In this document: positions 10,763-21,195 of the stretch, piece by piece
How positions within the stretch are numbered: position 1 is the stretch's first letter
Layout: every line of letters begins with the position of its first letter
Source of the DNA: Heligmosomoides polygyrus polygyrus
Taxonomy: Eukaryota > Nematoda > Chromadorea > Rhabditida > Heligmosomidae
DNA length: 64,000 nt
Reading direction: 5' to 3'
Assembly (NCBI GenBank): GCA_947396885.1
Contig: OX377204.1
Location: 18,793,706-18,857,705 of the forward strand
The notes under the pieces: model-generated
The model's input: only the letters and a program-made list of their open reading frames with translations
The model's database searches: none
Told to the model about the DNA's origin: nothing
Made by a program: the position numbers and the translations under genes

Positions 10763-12187
10763 CTTTTATTTTTAAAAAATCGTAGAACATAGGATAATCT
10801 CGCTTTTGCTAAAATTTTAATTTGACTTTAGATGTTTTCATTTTCGTTCAAGTAAGGACTGGCTTAAAATGAACAGTGCCAAGTGTAAGGCGAAAATGGC
10901 ATTTACCAGGGAGGTGCGGATTTTTTTTTTGTTGTTGAGAAAAATGGAGAGCGAAAGACGAAACAGAAAAATGGTCAGAAACGGGAATAATACAAAACGC
11001 ATTACTTCATTTATTTTCTTTACAGGTTGTCCAAACTGTGGGAATAACTGCACTGCCCTTAATGAACGTCTGCAGGAAACAGAAACAATTGCTCATAAGT
11101 GAGACGTAGCAATAAACGATTTTTCGCAACACTAGTCAGATGATTTTTTGAGTACCCTTATTACTCTATCAAAAAAAAAATCATTGCACTAGAATAGATC
11201 CTCTTCATGACTCAAAAATAGTTAATTTATTTAAAAAGAAATAGAAAGAAGTTTCAATAAATGAAGATGACTTTTTCTGGCGAGTTACGTACAGAGAATT
11301 GGCTACTCATCCATCATGAAAATATTTCATCGCCCCAGCCCGAAAGCAATTGTGGTAACCTAAAATTACATATAGAATTACAAGCCAAATAATTCGAGCT
11401 AGACCATGCAACAAGTGGTTGCACCCTAACTTCTTATTAAAGCAACAGTTCCTTGTATCACTGTAATGCTTAAAACTTTTTGCGGTCTTAAGGTACATAT
11501 ATTGGGGTACACCATTTCTAAACAGTCCGAGCCCGGATGCCCGAACCTTAGTCGCTTTTTTCATTCTGGTACCTTACCCATGATTTAGTTCTGAGATCGA
11601 AGGCGGATATCTGGAGACTTATAACTCGTAATTTGGTCGATGGCTCAACACTTCTCAACATATTTTACACCGTTCGATGCGTGAAGCTTATTTCTTGACA
11701 GGGATGTGCTATTCTTAGACATACTTTAATGCGGTAGTTCTGCTTGAAGGTTCAATATATAATTTAGGTAAATGTAATATGTAGTACATATGAATTTTAT
11801 GAACAACCAAGTTCTGCGTGCAATGCAACACTCTCCGATAGCGGACTAGCCTACGTTCTTGTGCTAGCAGTCGTCAACACATCTTCTGGTAATGATCAGC
11901 ACCTCGAATCCCATTCAATAAGAATTCAATTTGCTACTCTGTTCCCACATCAGGACAGTGATCCACCAACCTTCCGAAAGAAGCGTACATAAAGGGGGAC
12001 GACGCACGGCGTTTTTTCTTCTGCTTTCTGCTTAAGCTCGGGAGGTGGAGCTCATGAGTCATCATTTCCATTCCCCCTCCGGTCCAAAACAAGTGAACAC
12101 GAACGGAACGGAAGGGCTGAAAACAGCCGGAAAGCGGAATTCGGAAACGGAAAAGGAAATTCCGCACATCTCTAGTATATGCCCTCT
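10763..12187. other. AT-rich unique DNA, nothing firm
   Basis: No gene recognised. Near 12158-12177 the sequence reads AATTCCGCACATCTCTAG, which on the minus strand looks like a hAT-type end, but I found no partner end, so no element is called. Confidence 0.3.
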
Positions 12188-12241
12188 AGATTCTTAAAAT
12201 GTTAACTAGAGTCATCCCTCTAGTTAACATTTTAAGAATCT
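12188..12241. repeat. Perfect 24-bp inverted repeat (hairpin)
   Basis: Arms 12188-12211 and 12218-12241 are perfect complements (begin AGATTCTTAAAATG, end CTAGAG) around a 6-nt loop TCATCC. With no mismatch in 24 bp it must be young or maintained. No flanking target duplication is obvious. A plain foldback or a small-RNA hairpin are both possible. Confidence 0.9.
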
Positions 12242-13100
12242 TCTACCACGTTTTTATATAAGCCTGCTCAAGGATTTACACAGAACGAAGAAAAATCCGA
12301 TCAGAGAAAGTTTCTCTCAACACGGATACAGTTCATCAGACTCTGTCATTCTTTTTCTTCTCAAAGTCATCCCTCTTCGATTCCTCGAACACGGCCTAAA
12401 TAAATGAGCAGGTTTACTGTGGAGTTGAACCACTTTCTATTATATTATGGACAGTTTTCTCTCTTTTTATTTCCGTCGACTGCTTCTTACTTTGTAGTGT
12501 TGTATAACCTCTTAGGCAAAGTTTATAGTTCAGTCGCTGCGCGGTATCGCGGTAACAAGGGCCGATACCGTTCTGGCACGCGATTTAATCGATATTTTTA
12601 ATAATTCTGATGAAGCCGAAGTACGAGACGGCTGGGCTATAAACTACGCCTTAATTCTAAAGTTTTTGTTTATGAATGTTCTCCTTTCCGTGGCAAACAT
12701 TTTTTTTCGCTTCAATTTCGATTTCGAAATAGAATTGCCCTCCTGTTTCAGTGCTCATAGATGAATGGCCTTTACCTACCTCTCACCAATCTCATACTTG
12801 CCGCCAACCAAATCAGCGTTAATCTCACCATGCAAGGTACGTGCTCCTTCGTTTCGTTTTTTATTTTTATTTTTGGCAACGTTTATGCTTCGCGGATTGG
12901 ATCGGATTGGATGGACGAGTGCACAACATAGGCTTGAATCGGGTTTGTTAAAAAGTTTATGAACTTTAGAGCAATTTTAGGAATTTATTGTGTCTCTACG
13001 ACAGTATACTAATATTTTCCTAGAAATTACTAGAGTTCTCAATGATCAGCTTCATATTTTCGGAAGCTGATACTGTTTCACAAAATATTGATAGTGTCTT
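12242..13100. other. Unique DNA, nothing recognised
   Basis: AT-rich, with T-runs. No coding or transposon signal that I can support. Confidence 0.35.
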
Positions 13101-13109
13101 CAGAAAACT

Positions 13110-13475
13110 ACTTTACTAACCCCGTTTGCTAATCGGGGAATTGCCCGAAATGTTAGGCGATTTAGCACGGCCAAGCGTCTTCGGGCTTCCTTCCCCAGGG
13201 AGGCATTCCTTGATTTCGAAATCACCTACTAAGCAGCTATCGACTTGGTACATATGCAAATGAGGTCCTCCGTCTGCTGAAATGGCTTCAGAAACATGAG
13301 ACCTTGGCATGCTCTTCTTTAGTGATAAAAATATAATAAAGCTCCAGGTCCCTCTGTCATTGAATCTCGGATCGGTGTTTGTTGTCGGTTGAGGCTGATT
13401 AGCCACACGAGATTGGTAAAGCCGTTTGTTGGCCGACATTTCGGCAAAATTGCCTTCTTCGAGGGCCTTAGGTGG
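13110..13475 (-). mobile_element. Possible Penelope-like 3' region
   Basis: On the minus strand the sequence near 13470-13435 reads CTCGAAGAAGGCAATTTTGC followed by CGAAATGTCGGCC. This is the same kind of motif (GAAGAAGGC...CGAAA-GTC-GGC) as in the Penelope-like end at 2058. A 107-codon open frame follows with no known domain. No GIY-YIG or RT block is present. Only the short motif supports the call. Confidence 0.3.
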
Positions 13476-13509
13476 TTCTACAGAAGTGGATGGTTGAGGA
13501 GACCACTAG

Positions 13510-13557
13510 CTAGGCAGTCGGTATTTCAGGTCATGCTCTGAAATACCGACTGCCTAG
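13510..13557. repeat. Perfect 20-bp inverted repeat (hairpin)
   Basis: CTAGGCAGTCGGTATTTCAG (13510-13529) and its exact complement (13538-13557) are separated by GTCATGCT. Like the hairpin at 12188 it is mismatch-free. Confidence 0.9.
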
Positions 13558-14753
13558 AAAAACTATTTACTATTCTTTAGTCAGGCTATCAAAAGCACCC
13601 CAACGGTTCTCAGTTTTGGGCCAGTAAGATGGAGATGATCAGATCTTTAAGTACTCTAGAACTTGTTGAAGATAGGAAGCTTTAGGTAGCTGAGTCTCCA
13701 GAGCAAAACAAGTCATAGAATTGAAATTTGCGGACTTCACTTCAAAGTGATACATGTGATTAGGAGGTCTTCAATTCCACCCGAATTAAAATTTGCAAGC
13801 GTAGACAATGTTGGAAAAGTCAAACAGTTCTTCATGCCTTCGTAATTCAAGAAATACGTGCCTTTCATCATTATGTTTGCACTCTATTTTTGTTAGAACA
13901 ACAATCGCTACACTTTTATTGCGTCTAAAACAGGTCGGAGCATAAAAACCCCGCAGACGCCCAGTTGTCATCCAGTTTTTGCAGATTTTATTTGGATTCT
14001 AATCGCTACGTTTTTTTTTGCATTTTTTTTTTGCTTTCCCCAGTCAGGAAGGTCTCAGATATTCAATTTCAATGCGATAAATTTGAAATGCTAAGTTTTA
14101 ACATAATTTTTAATTTCATAATCTTTGTGTGGCAACAATGCGTTTCAAAATATTATTGTTTGCTTCCGTTGTGCATTCTGCGCAGCTTTTTGCCCTACTC
14201 GATTGTCGAGTCGGTTTAGTCGCTGTTGAAATTTCGCTTGCTTATCAAACGGGAATATTCATTTTTTTCAAAAAGCTAATTTCGGTTAAGCGAATTCTGA
14301 CTATTTGAAAATTATTCGAATTCGTTGCTCGAAGGTTGCAAAATTTGAACATTATTTGAAGTTATCCCAAAATATCCAAAAACTGGGATAATTGAATATT
14401 TGAAATTTGGACCAGCCACAACTTGAATTATTCTATTATTCAAAGTTTTTAATTTTTTCGGAAGTTAAAAACAAAGCATCTGAAAAAAACGATTACTCGA
14501 GGTCTGGACCAGCCAAAACTGAATTATTCTATTCCTCTATTAATCGACTTACCATTATTCTAAAGCTATGTGATTTGGAAATCCAAACGGCTACAATATA
14601 CGGGTGCTATTCGATTTCAAAATATGAAAGGTGGCGAAATTCGAATATCAGCCAATCACGCTTATCACCTCTCGTCCTACTTATCATCGAGTTCCGCCAG
14701 CAACATCTCCGTTCGCCCCCGCCGCGTGCTAGAGTGCTCCAGTGGGTCCTCCT
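13558..14753. other. AT-rich DNA, possibly old transposon flank
   Basis: From about 14240 there are many palindromic-looking ATTCGAAT/AATATTC words and two repeats of the phrase GGACCAGCCA with following TGAATTATTCTATT (14409 and 14508). The same AATATTC style returns at 15210-15330, on the other side of the RTE fragment. This resembles hAT subterminal sequence, but I cannot find matching ends. Confidence 0.3.
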
Positions 14754-14779
14754 AACTAGGACACGAGCAGCGTCATGTT

Positions 14780-15180
14780 GTTCGTTCAGTGCTCAAACGA
14801 AGAAGTCCGACCAACGCGTTCGTGGGCGCCCTGGTGTTCTCTTGAAATCTTGCGGAATCCATTCGCTGACGGCTTTCGTCCACCGGATGTCTGCGAAGCG
14901 CATTACGAGTCCGGCCCACCCAATCTTCGATGAGTTGGCCAATGCGACAGCGTCTCTGACCTTTGAACGTCGGCGAAGCTCGGAATTCCGGAGGCCTTCT
15001 CTCACTTGCGTGCGTCGTGTCACTGCGAGCATGCTCCTCACGATTCTACGCTGCGTCTCCGATGTGTATGTCAGGGCAGAAAGAGCAGTGCAGTCGAATA
15101 GGTGGGCACAGAGTCGGACGTTCTTCGCCTTCTCTACGACTTCTACGACACTCCTGAAAGCTCCCTAAGTTACCCTTTCC
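14780..15180 (-). pseudogene. RTE-type retrotransposon C-terminal remnant
   Basis: Minus strand, from about 15180: VRLCAHLFDCTALSALTYTS, then MLAVTRRTQVREGLRNSELR, RSKVRDAVALANSSKIGWAG and GRPRTRWSDFF. These match, in order, the region after the RT palm in RTE-clade elements (family wording R-L-x-A-H-L-F-D...A-L-T-Y-x-S-E-T-W; K-I-x-W-A-G-H-V-M-R; G-R-P-P-T-R-W-S-D-F-F). About 10-15 residues around the usual SETWSLR are deleted and both ends are truncated. The encoded enzyme would have copied RNA at the target site. Confidence 0.8.
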
Positions 15181-15189
15181 TCTTGCCCA

Positions 15190-16275
15190 GTTCCGGCGGT
15201 ATGCGCTATCAGCCAATATTATTCTAAAAATATACGAAAAATGAGAATATTCTGATCGATTATTCAAAAATATGACCGACCGAAAAAGTTAATTCCTTGG
15301 TTATTTGAAACTCGACTAATCGGATGACAAAGAATTCTAAAACGGTATTCGGTGTAATTGACACAAGTAATTTTCTTTAAGTCTCAAATGGTTATTACTG
15401 AGTTTATAAGCTTGCAGAACAAAACCCTAGCGGTTGGTGGATTTGGAACCTTTATTCCCTGTTTTCCGGACAGGATGCTGCGCCTTAGACCACTGGCATC
15501 GGTTGGTCCCACAAGATGTCGTGGTGTAGTGGCGTAGCCAGTAAATCCAGGGGTGGAGGTTCTTGTCGCAGCAGAACATCATTATGGCGTTATTCAGTTA
15601 CTCCTTCAATCGATGCCTTTCAAAAAGCACAGGTATATTCTTTAGACGTTCCTAATCTTTATTTAAAAAAATGATTTTCTTTCGCTTTTTGGTGATAGAT
15701 GTGACTTCCTTATTTTTTCTGAGAATTTCTGAGCGTATGTCACACCTGTCCTTTCGCTCGCAGCTGTCTTTTCACCGAGCAGACCTCGGTCACGGTTTCT
15801 TATGCCGCCCAGGTGTTAACAATTCGCATGCGCGGATCCCCGAGGCGGGGTGATCGGATAGGATTTCACGCCATGAGATCTCAGCTTTCATCGTCTCACT
15901 TACCCTTCGCACACGTCTTCAGCATGATCCAGTGCCGGAGTTTTTTGAGGAATCATTCGTTACTCTGGTCCGTGACTGTCCTTCATTGTAGCCTTTCGGT
16001 CCAAGAATCGACCAATGCTCTGTGGAAGCCAATTGGAGTTGCGCTGACCTTGTTTTTGTTTTATAAAATTTAAATTGATTGACTTATAAATGCAGAGAGG
16101 AAAACGGTTAGAAAGGTTTTGACATCAGATCTATATCGTGAAGATTTATGTGCCCAACTGTAGATAACAGGTCTGATACTGTAAGATCTGTGGTGTGGCG
16201 ATTCACGTATTTCTTGTAGTGAAAGCTGGTTTCATGAGAGTATTTTTTGCTGTTTATTTTTTACTTCTTCATATA
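15190..16275. other. Unique DNA, nothing recognised
   Basis: No repeat unit or exon that I can support. Some short ORFs are AT-rich shadows. Confidence 0.35.
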
Positions 16276-16405
16276 GGCGCATGTAGCGCAGTTGGAAGAG
16301 GTGTCCGCTGTCGCGTGCACCCGATATCAGGTTCCTGGTTCGGATTTCCCGCCTAGGTCAACAAACTCTTCCATGCCTCCGAGATTGTTGAATTGATACC
16401 AGACT
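16276..16405 (+). mobile_element. SINE 5' half with well-kept promoter boxes
   Basis: GCGCATGTAGCGCAGTTGGA carries the A box, and CAGGTTCCTGGTTCGGATTT the B box. The body continues to ACCAGACTTGTCTGCG and stops, so the 3' half and tail are missing. Confidence 0.9.
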
Positions 16406-16458
16406 TGTCTGCGTGGCGTCGTCCCTTACTCTTTATTTTTGTCATTGTTTACTCATAA

Positions 16459-16738
16459 TAAAGGATGAAGGGCGGCGTTCCTCAATCCTTTTTGGGATGC
16501 GCCACGCATTCCACTTCTATGGGAGAGGCGATTTGAAGGCGCTATGGCCATACAATGACTTGCGGTGGCCAGCAGATGAGCAAGTCAGCGCTCTATCCTT
16601 CCCAGGCAAGTCTGGTACCAATTAACCGACCCCGGAGATATGAAAGGCTTGGTTGGCGAAGGCGAGAAACCGAACCAGGAACTTGGTATCGGGTGCAGGC
16701 GAAAGACGGCGCCTCCTCCGGCTGCGCCATACGGGCCC
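16459..16738 (-). mobile_element. Full-length SINE with target duplication
   Basis: Reverse copy from AAAGGATGAAGGGCGGCGTT to ...TCCGGCTGCGCCATACGGGCCC. TSDs TGTTTACTCATAA (16446) and TGTTTATTCATAA (16739) differ by one base. This shows retroposition by target-primed reverse transcription. Confidence 0.93.
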
Positions 16739-16751
16739 TGTTTATTCATAA

Positions 16752-16802
16752 CATCGTTTATTTATTTATTTGCTTATTTATTTATTTTATTTATTATTTA
16801 TT
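16752..16802. repeat. TTTA-rich simple repeat
   Basis: Imperfect TTTATTTATT runs directly beyond the head end of the SINE. Confidence 0.7.
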
Positions 16803-16865
16803 GTTTTATAAAGGATCAACTACTTAAACTTCCCCCTTTTCTTATAATACAAGACGGCCTCCTAG

Positions 16866-17140
16866 AAACGCAGTCAGATAAGCCACTGCTTCTCGAGAGC
16901 GTTACCAATCGAATGAAGAAGTTCCGAATACCGCGACCAGGCCAACCAGCCTTTCACGGCTCCAGGGTTGGTGAATTGTTGGAGAAGACAAGAATAAATG
17001 AATTCTTTACTCACCGAAAATTACTTCAATGAACTGTATAGGGTAAACACGCATTAAAATTGCCTCCACGATATCCCTTAGATTTAGAATGCGTGGCGCT
17101 TCCCAAAAGGAATTGAGTAACAACTCCTTTATCCCTTGAC
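16866..17140 (+). mobile_element. Diverged full-span SINE
   Basis: Forward: CGCAGTCAGATAAGCCACTG (head), AGGCCAACCAGCCTTTCAC, GTTGGTGAATTG, ATTGCCTCCACGATATCCCT and AGAATGCGTGGCGCTTCCCA, ending ACTCCTTTATCCC. Confidence 0.75.
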
Positions 17141-17181
17141 ACTGATTGCGCTGGAGTATAGTCTACCTCTTTAAAACATAG

Positions 17182-17280
17182 AGGATAAAAGAGGATGAAC
17201 TTCGGCGTCAACTCCCTTCTGGAATTCTCCTCGCATTCTACCATTAGTAGACACCGAGAAGGCAATTTGAACAAAGGTTG
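17182..17280 (-). mobile_element. SINE 3' fragment
   Basis: Reverse tail AGGATAAAAGAGGATGAA followed by CCTCGCATTCTACC and AAGGCAATTTGAA. The remainder is missing. Confidence 0.65.
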
Positions 17281-17301
17281 ACTAGCGCGGATCCGTCATC
17301 T

Positions 17302-17302
17302 T

Positions 17303-17337
<35 letters not shown>

Positions 17338-17340
17338 TTA
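17302..17340. repeat. (TTTA)n microsatellite
   Basis: About nine TTTA units. On the minus strand this is AATA, like the LINE tail at 303, so it may be the 3' tail of an unrecognised minus-strand retroelement. Confidence 0.85.
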
Positions 17341-17625
17341 GCTATAATTGTCCAACACTGTGTAAGAAAAACTGCTACAGCCCAGGTAGTGAAAAATATG
17401 GAAAAACGTGTGACGGTAAAATTTAGAAATTTAACAAATGAATCTGTGTAAAAATTAAAAGTGTCGTTTTACGACCACGAGGTTAAAAACACAAATGAAG
17501 AAGGAAAGCCTGTGCACAGAAACTATTAAAAAAGGTTTTAATTTATTTTCGGTTGTGGATATTTTATAGAACATACTGTTACTACATTTTTACGATAGGA
17601 GATTCTTTGCGTTTTATTTTCAAAC

Positions 17626-18200
17626 CAGCGTCGGTTGCGGGCTTCGCCCGCACCCGACTCTGGCCGGGCGGGCCACGCTAGGCTAGCCGGCTTCGCCGGC
17701 ATCGTGTGTGGTGAGCCATGTGGGGTCAGTAACCCAACCCAACCTCGAGCCCGCTAGGGTCCCCACAAACCAGCGTCGGTTGCGGGCTTCGCCCGCACCC
17801 GACTCTGGCCGGGCGGGCCACGCTAGGCTAGCCGGCTTCGCCGGCATCGTGTGTGGTGAGCCATGTGGGGTCAGTAACCCAACCCAACCTCGAGCCCGCT
17901 AGGGTCCCCACAACCCAGCGTCGGTTGCGGGCTTCGCCCGCACCCGACTCTGGCCGGGCGGGCCACGCTAGGCTAGCCGGCTTCGCCGGCATCGTGTGTG
18001 GTGAGCCATGTGGGGTCAGTAACCCAACCCAACCTCGAGCCCGCTAGGGTCCCCACAACCCAGCGTCGGTTGCGGGCTTCGCCCGCACCCGACTCTGGCC
18101 GGGCGGGCCACGCTAGGCTAGCCGGCTTCGCCGGCATCGTGTGTGGTGAGCCATGTGGGGTCAGTAACCCAACCCAACCTCGAGCCCGCTAGGGATGCTT
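17626..18200. repeat. 145-bp GC-rich tandem array, four units
   Basis: Unit starts (CAGCGTCGGTTGCGGGC) fall at 17626, 17771, 17916 and 18061, exactly 145 bp apart, and the units are nearly identical. Each unit holds two short hairpins, GCGGGCTTCGCCCGC and GCCGGCTTCGCCGGC, and a CCCAACCCAACC run. The array is far richer in G+C than its surroundings. The 64-codon open frame in each unit is a by-product of composition and period and is not a credible gene. Units 1-3 share one end sequence (GGGTCCCCACAA). Unit 4 instead runs into the palindrome at 18187. Confidence 0.95.
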
Positions 18201-18265
18201 CCTTACTCAGCGTCGGTTGCCGGCTTCGCCGGCAACCGACGCTGAGTAAGGAAGCATCCCTAGCG
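18187..18265. repeat. 79-bp perfect palindrome capping the tandem array
   Basis: Two 38-bp arms (18187-18224 and 18228-18265) are exact complements around a 3-nt loop TTC. The inner arms are the start of the 145-bp unit (CAGCGTCGGTTGC), and the outer arms include ATGCTTCCTTACT, not found in the other units. Such a structure can extrude as a cruciform and can arise by fold-back synthesis. Confidence 0.93.
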
Positions 18266-18267
18266 TT

Positions 18268-18800
18268 GATAGCGAGAAAGTGCAGAAAAGAGTAACCGGC
18301 CGTCATTGTGCACAATGGAGAGAAATTCGGTATTTGAGGACAGATTCGTCAACAGAGTGGGACAATGGTCAAGGTAGGGCTGTAGACATAGAGGAAAATT
18401 GAACGCAAGAAATGCCATATGCGACGCAAAACAATAGTAAAAATGAGCAAAAAAGAGCAGCCGATTGTCATACTGCACAGTGGAAAAGGATTCAATTTAT
18501 TATAGAGTCGTAGCCTCCCTGGTAGTGAGGTAGGGGTAAAGGTATGGCGGCAAACATAGAGGTAAATTGAAACAAAAAACGGTTTATGTGAGGCAAAATG
18601 GCAAAAAAGATGCAGAACGGAGCAACTCGTTGCCATACTGAACTTGGAAGAGGATTCCATTTCTGTAGTAGCAGCAACTCTGGTAGTGGGGTAGTGGTAA
18701 AAGTATGGCGGTAAAAATAGTGGAGGGTTGCACCACACAGGAGAGCTGGGAATGAACACTGAGGTATGACCACTAGTCACGTATTGGGAAGAGACCTCTT
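18268..18800. repeat. Diverged ~166-bp tandem repeat
   Basis: Landmarks recur about every 166 bp: GTTGCCATACTGAAC (near 18630), GATTGTCATACTGCAC (near 18464), GGCCGTCATTGTGCAC (near 18299). Each is followed by similar text about ATTC, AGGTAAGGGT and AGAGGTAAATTGAA/AGAGGAAAATTGAA. Three units are visible with clear divergence, so it is older than the 145-bp array next to it. Confidence 0.75.
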
Positions 18801-18933
18801 TCGAAATCACCCTACGTCAGGCAGTCGATGGTAGTCGATGGTAAACAATAGTGGTGGTTGGGAAGAGACCTCTTTCGAAATCACGTTACGTCAGGCAGTC
18901 GATGGCAGTCGATGGTAAACAACATTGGTGGAC
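18786..18933. repeat. 74-bp tandem duplication
   Basis: GGGAAGAGACCTCTTTCGAA starts at 18786 and again at 18860, with the following AGTCGATGGTAAACAA also repeated. Two units with few differences. Confidence 0.9.
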
Positions 18934-18973
18934 AACTGTCAAGCGTCTTCGTATGGACAACTGGCAACCGCAC

Positions 18974-18995
18974 CGCAAACTTGGGTGATTAAACC
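18974..18995 (-). ncRNA. SL1 spliced-leader-like 22-mer (relic)
   Basis: Read on the minus strand it begins GGTTTAATCACCCAAGTTTG. It matches the 22-nt nematode SL1 leader at 20 of 22 positions (changes at leader positions 9 and 21). The next bases are GT, as at the SL donor site. In the ~100 nt that follow I see no Sm-binding AATTTTTG/AATTTTGG element, and no 5S rRNA gene is adjacent. So this is probably a decayed SL RNA gene or the 5' end of a retroposed trans-spliced transcript, not a working SL gene. Confidence 0.5.
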
Positions 18996-18999
18996 GGCT

Positions 19000-19529
19000 A
19001 GCTAGCCAGTGTACGAATTGCGGGTGGCTAACATCGGACAAAAAACCCTTCCTCTTTTATATATGGGGGGATATCGTTTGAATTAGGTAGTCCCATGAGA
19101 CTTCTATTTTTCTACAACTCCTCTTTTCTCTCTTTCTTCCTCGTTCGTTGAATAACCGGATGTTTGCCTCGCTACTACGTTTTCCTATGAACAACGCGAA
19201 GAAGGGTTATTATCCCTAATTATTTATAAAGCCGAGCTCATTAAGCGTGCCTTCTGCTGCAAAACGCGTGTTTTGTTTTGATTCAAGAGATGGCAAGTTC
19301 CGTCGAGATTTCCTACTGTGAGCTATATTTAGCAATCATTATTCTGAAAATGACGAAAGATCATCGTATTTAGAAACGTTAGAAAAGTAATATTGCTTGC
19401 GAATTCTTAATCTTCGCGGTCCAGAATCAAAGATCCTTAAATTCTAATAGTAATCAACTAAACCGATAAAACTATATTTTTTAGCTCAGTTGTTGAGTTT
19501 TTGTAAGGAGAAGTAGTTATATACGTCTA
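19000..19529. other. Unique DNA, nothing recognised
   Basis: No gene or repeat recognised. TATATATGGGG near 19057 is a TATA-like run about 60 bp upstream of the SL1-like 22-mer on the minus strand; any link is speculative. Confidence 0.3.
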
Positions 19530-19815
19530 ATGGCTTAAGGAAATCAATTACCTCTGGGATGCGCCTCGCACTCTACTTTTACTACGAGTTGCCGTGGGGG
19601 AATCCGATTGCGTATTTGGCGTGTGGTACAACGGTCATGGTCATGCAGTGACAAGCGGAGGGCAAGTCAGTGCTGTATCCGTTCCATACGACTCTTATAC
19701 CAACTCACCGATCCCGAAGGGTTACAAGCCTTGATGGTTTGGGCGGAAAATAATACCACGAACTTGGAATTGGGTGCACGTGATAGCCGACACCTACTCC
19801 GGTTGCGCTACTTTG
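19530..19815 (-). mobile_element. SINE, moderately diverged
   Basis: Reverse: TGGGATGCGCCTCGCACTCT, GACAAGCGGAGGGCAAGTCA, ACCAACTCACCGATCCCGAA, TTGGGTGCACGTGATAGCCG and CTCCGGTTGCGCTAC. Confidence 0.85.
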
Positions 19816-20793
19816 AGCTGAGATATGTGGTTTCAATTAGGTGAGGCAGCTCTATACCAAGTTCAGCTTATGTGGGATGAATCCTTATTGTCCTTGTAGA
19901 AACTCACGTCAGAGAGCCAAATCTGCTCGTTTCAAACCTTTTCTGACCCACTTCTTTTCCTGAGTTGGTTAGCAGGTGTCCAGAGCGTATGTACGGGGGA
20001 GCCTATTAAGACCGCCAGATGCTTTCACTCTTTAGTCACTTATTGATAATATCGTTCCTTACATTATGTCACATAAGACTTTACCTTCAAACATGACTCA
20101 TTGCTAGTCGGTTAGGCTAACTCAGTTCCTATGGAAGCTGCATCGAATGGAAGCGTAATGAAGGCCTAGGTATGACCGGATCTAGGACCGGACTCCTAGG
20201 TGTTTCCTTCTTATATGCTGCTCGAAGATGATTTTCCTCTTACAACCGGAATCACACCAGAGCTATACTGAGTGCCTAACAGGGGTGTGCGCAAATGAAA
20301 TTTGAAATTTCGTAAATCGTAAATCGTAATAACGAAAAAACCGCCGTAAACCGTAAGAGCCACCTGAATTGTAGTGCAGTACAACTAAAGTTCCAGATGC
20401 TTTTTCTGCTAATCAAATGTGATTGAATATTTAATTATTTGTCGTGTTACTTTCAGCTTAATTTGAAGTTTCCTTACTAAACTATTTGTTTTTTCATGTT
20501 TTCTTGCTAGTAAAACATCTTTCAAACTAAACTTTACACGTCTCTGAAAAATCGAAAACTGTAAATTCGAAAATTTTACTTGAGCCTATGCATTGCAGTC
20601 CAAGCTTGTCTCGTTTAAATATTCATTAGATTCCGAACTTACTACCAATTCTTTGGCTTGCATATAAATCTAGGATTTAACAGAAACACCAGCTAAAAAT
20701 TCGCTGTCAAAACTAAAAATTGAGAAATCGTCTCACCAATGAGCAATGAGCAGGTTTCCTGCTCAAACCTGCACTTCTAAGATTTCCAAAACC

Positions 20794-21002
20794 TTATAAT
20801 ATTACACTTCTATTTAATAACTTCCTGTATTCGCTCGGGCTACCCTTCGCCAGTTCTGTAACGAACGCTTGCTCTTCGAAAGCTTTCAGCATCGTTAGCG
20901 GATTAGATAGGGTGAATACGATAAAGTCAATCACACCACCGGAAATGGAGATCAAGACTGTCAAAACCAGTTCGACCTTGCTGCTACGAGAAATGCTACG
21001 CG
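20794..21002 (-). CDS. Coding-like terminal exon inside the hAT element
   Basis: After an acceptor-like AAAAACAG the minus strand stays open for about 68 codons to a TAA at 20796-20794. It reads SKVELVLTVLISISGGVIDF, then FTLSNPLTMLKAFEEQAF and KGSPSEYRKLL. The first half is a plausible membrane segment. The composition is protein-like, in contrast to the surrounding AT-rich repeats. I do not recognise the family and found no further exon. It may be a captured host exon or a remnant of an older insertion. Confidence 0.3.
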
Positions 21003-21195
21003 CTGTTTTTTACTGCATTTTGTATATCAATCTGCTCACACCTACAAAGTGTAATACAAACCGCTAAAAACATCAGTGGTTTATCCTTCCACATGAGTGT
21101 AACAACTTTCTAGACCCCGCTTACAATCGCGAATCGAAAAAATCACGAATGATGTTCGATCGTGACTTGCGTCAATTCTATTCGGTAGGGTTAGC

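Noticed and set aside
12150..12180. hAT element end (AATTCCGCACATCTCTAG, minus strand)
   Set aside because: No matching partner end or 8-bp duplication found nearby.
16276..16350. True tRNA gene at the SINE head
   Set aside because: A and B boxes are present, but the sequence continues into the SINE body and recurs dozens of times, so it is a tRNA-derived promoter.
17708..18192. Repeated 64-codon ORFs as a small repeated gene
   Set aside because: They recur only because the 145-bp unit is tandemly repeated. The composition is hairpin-driven and no start or splice signal supports translation.
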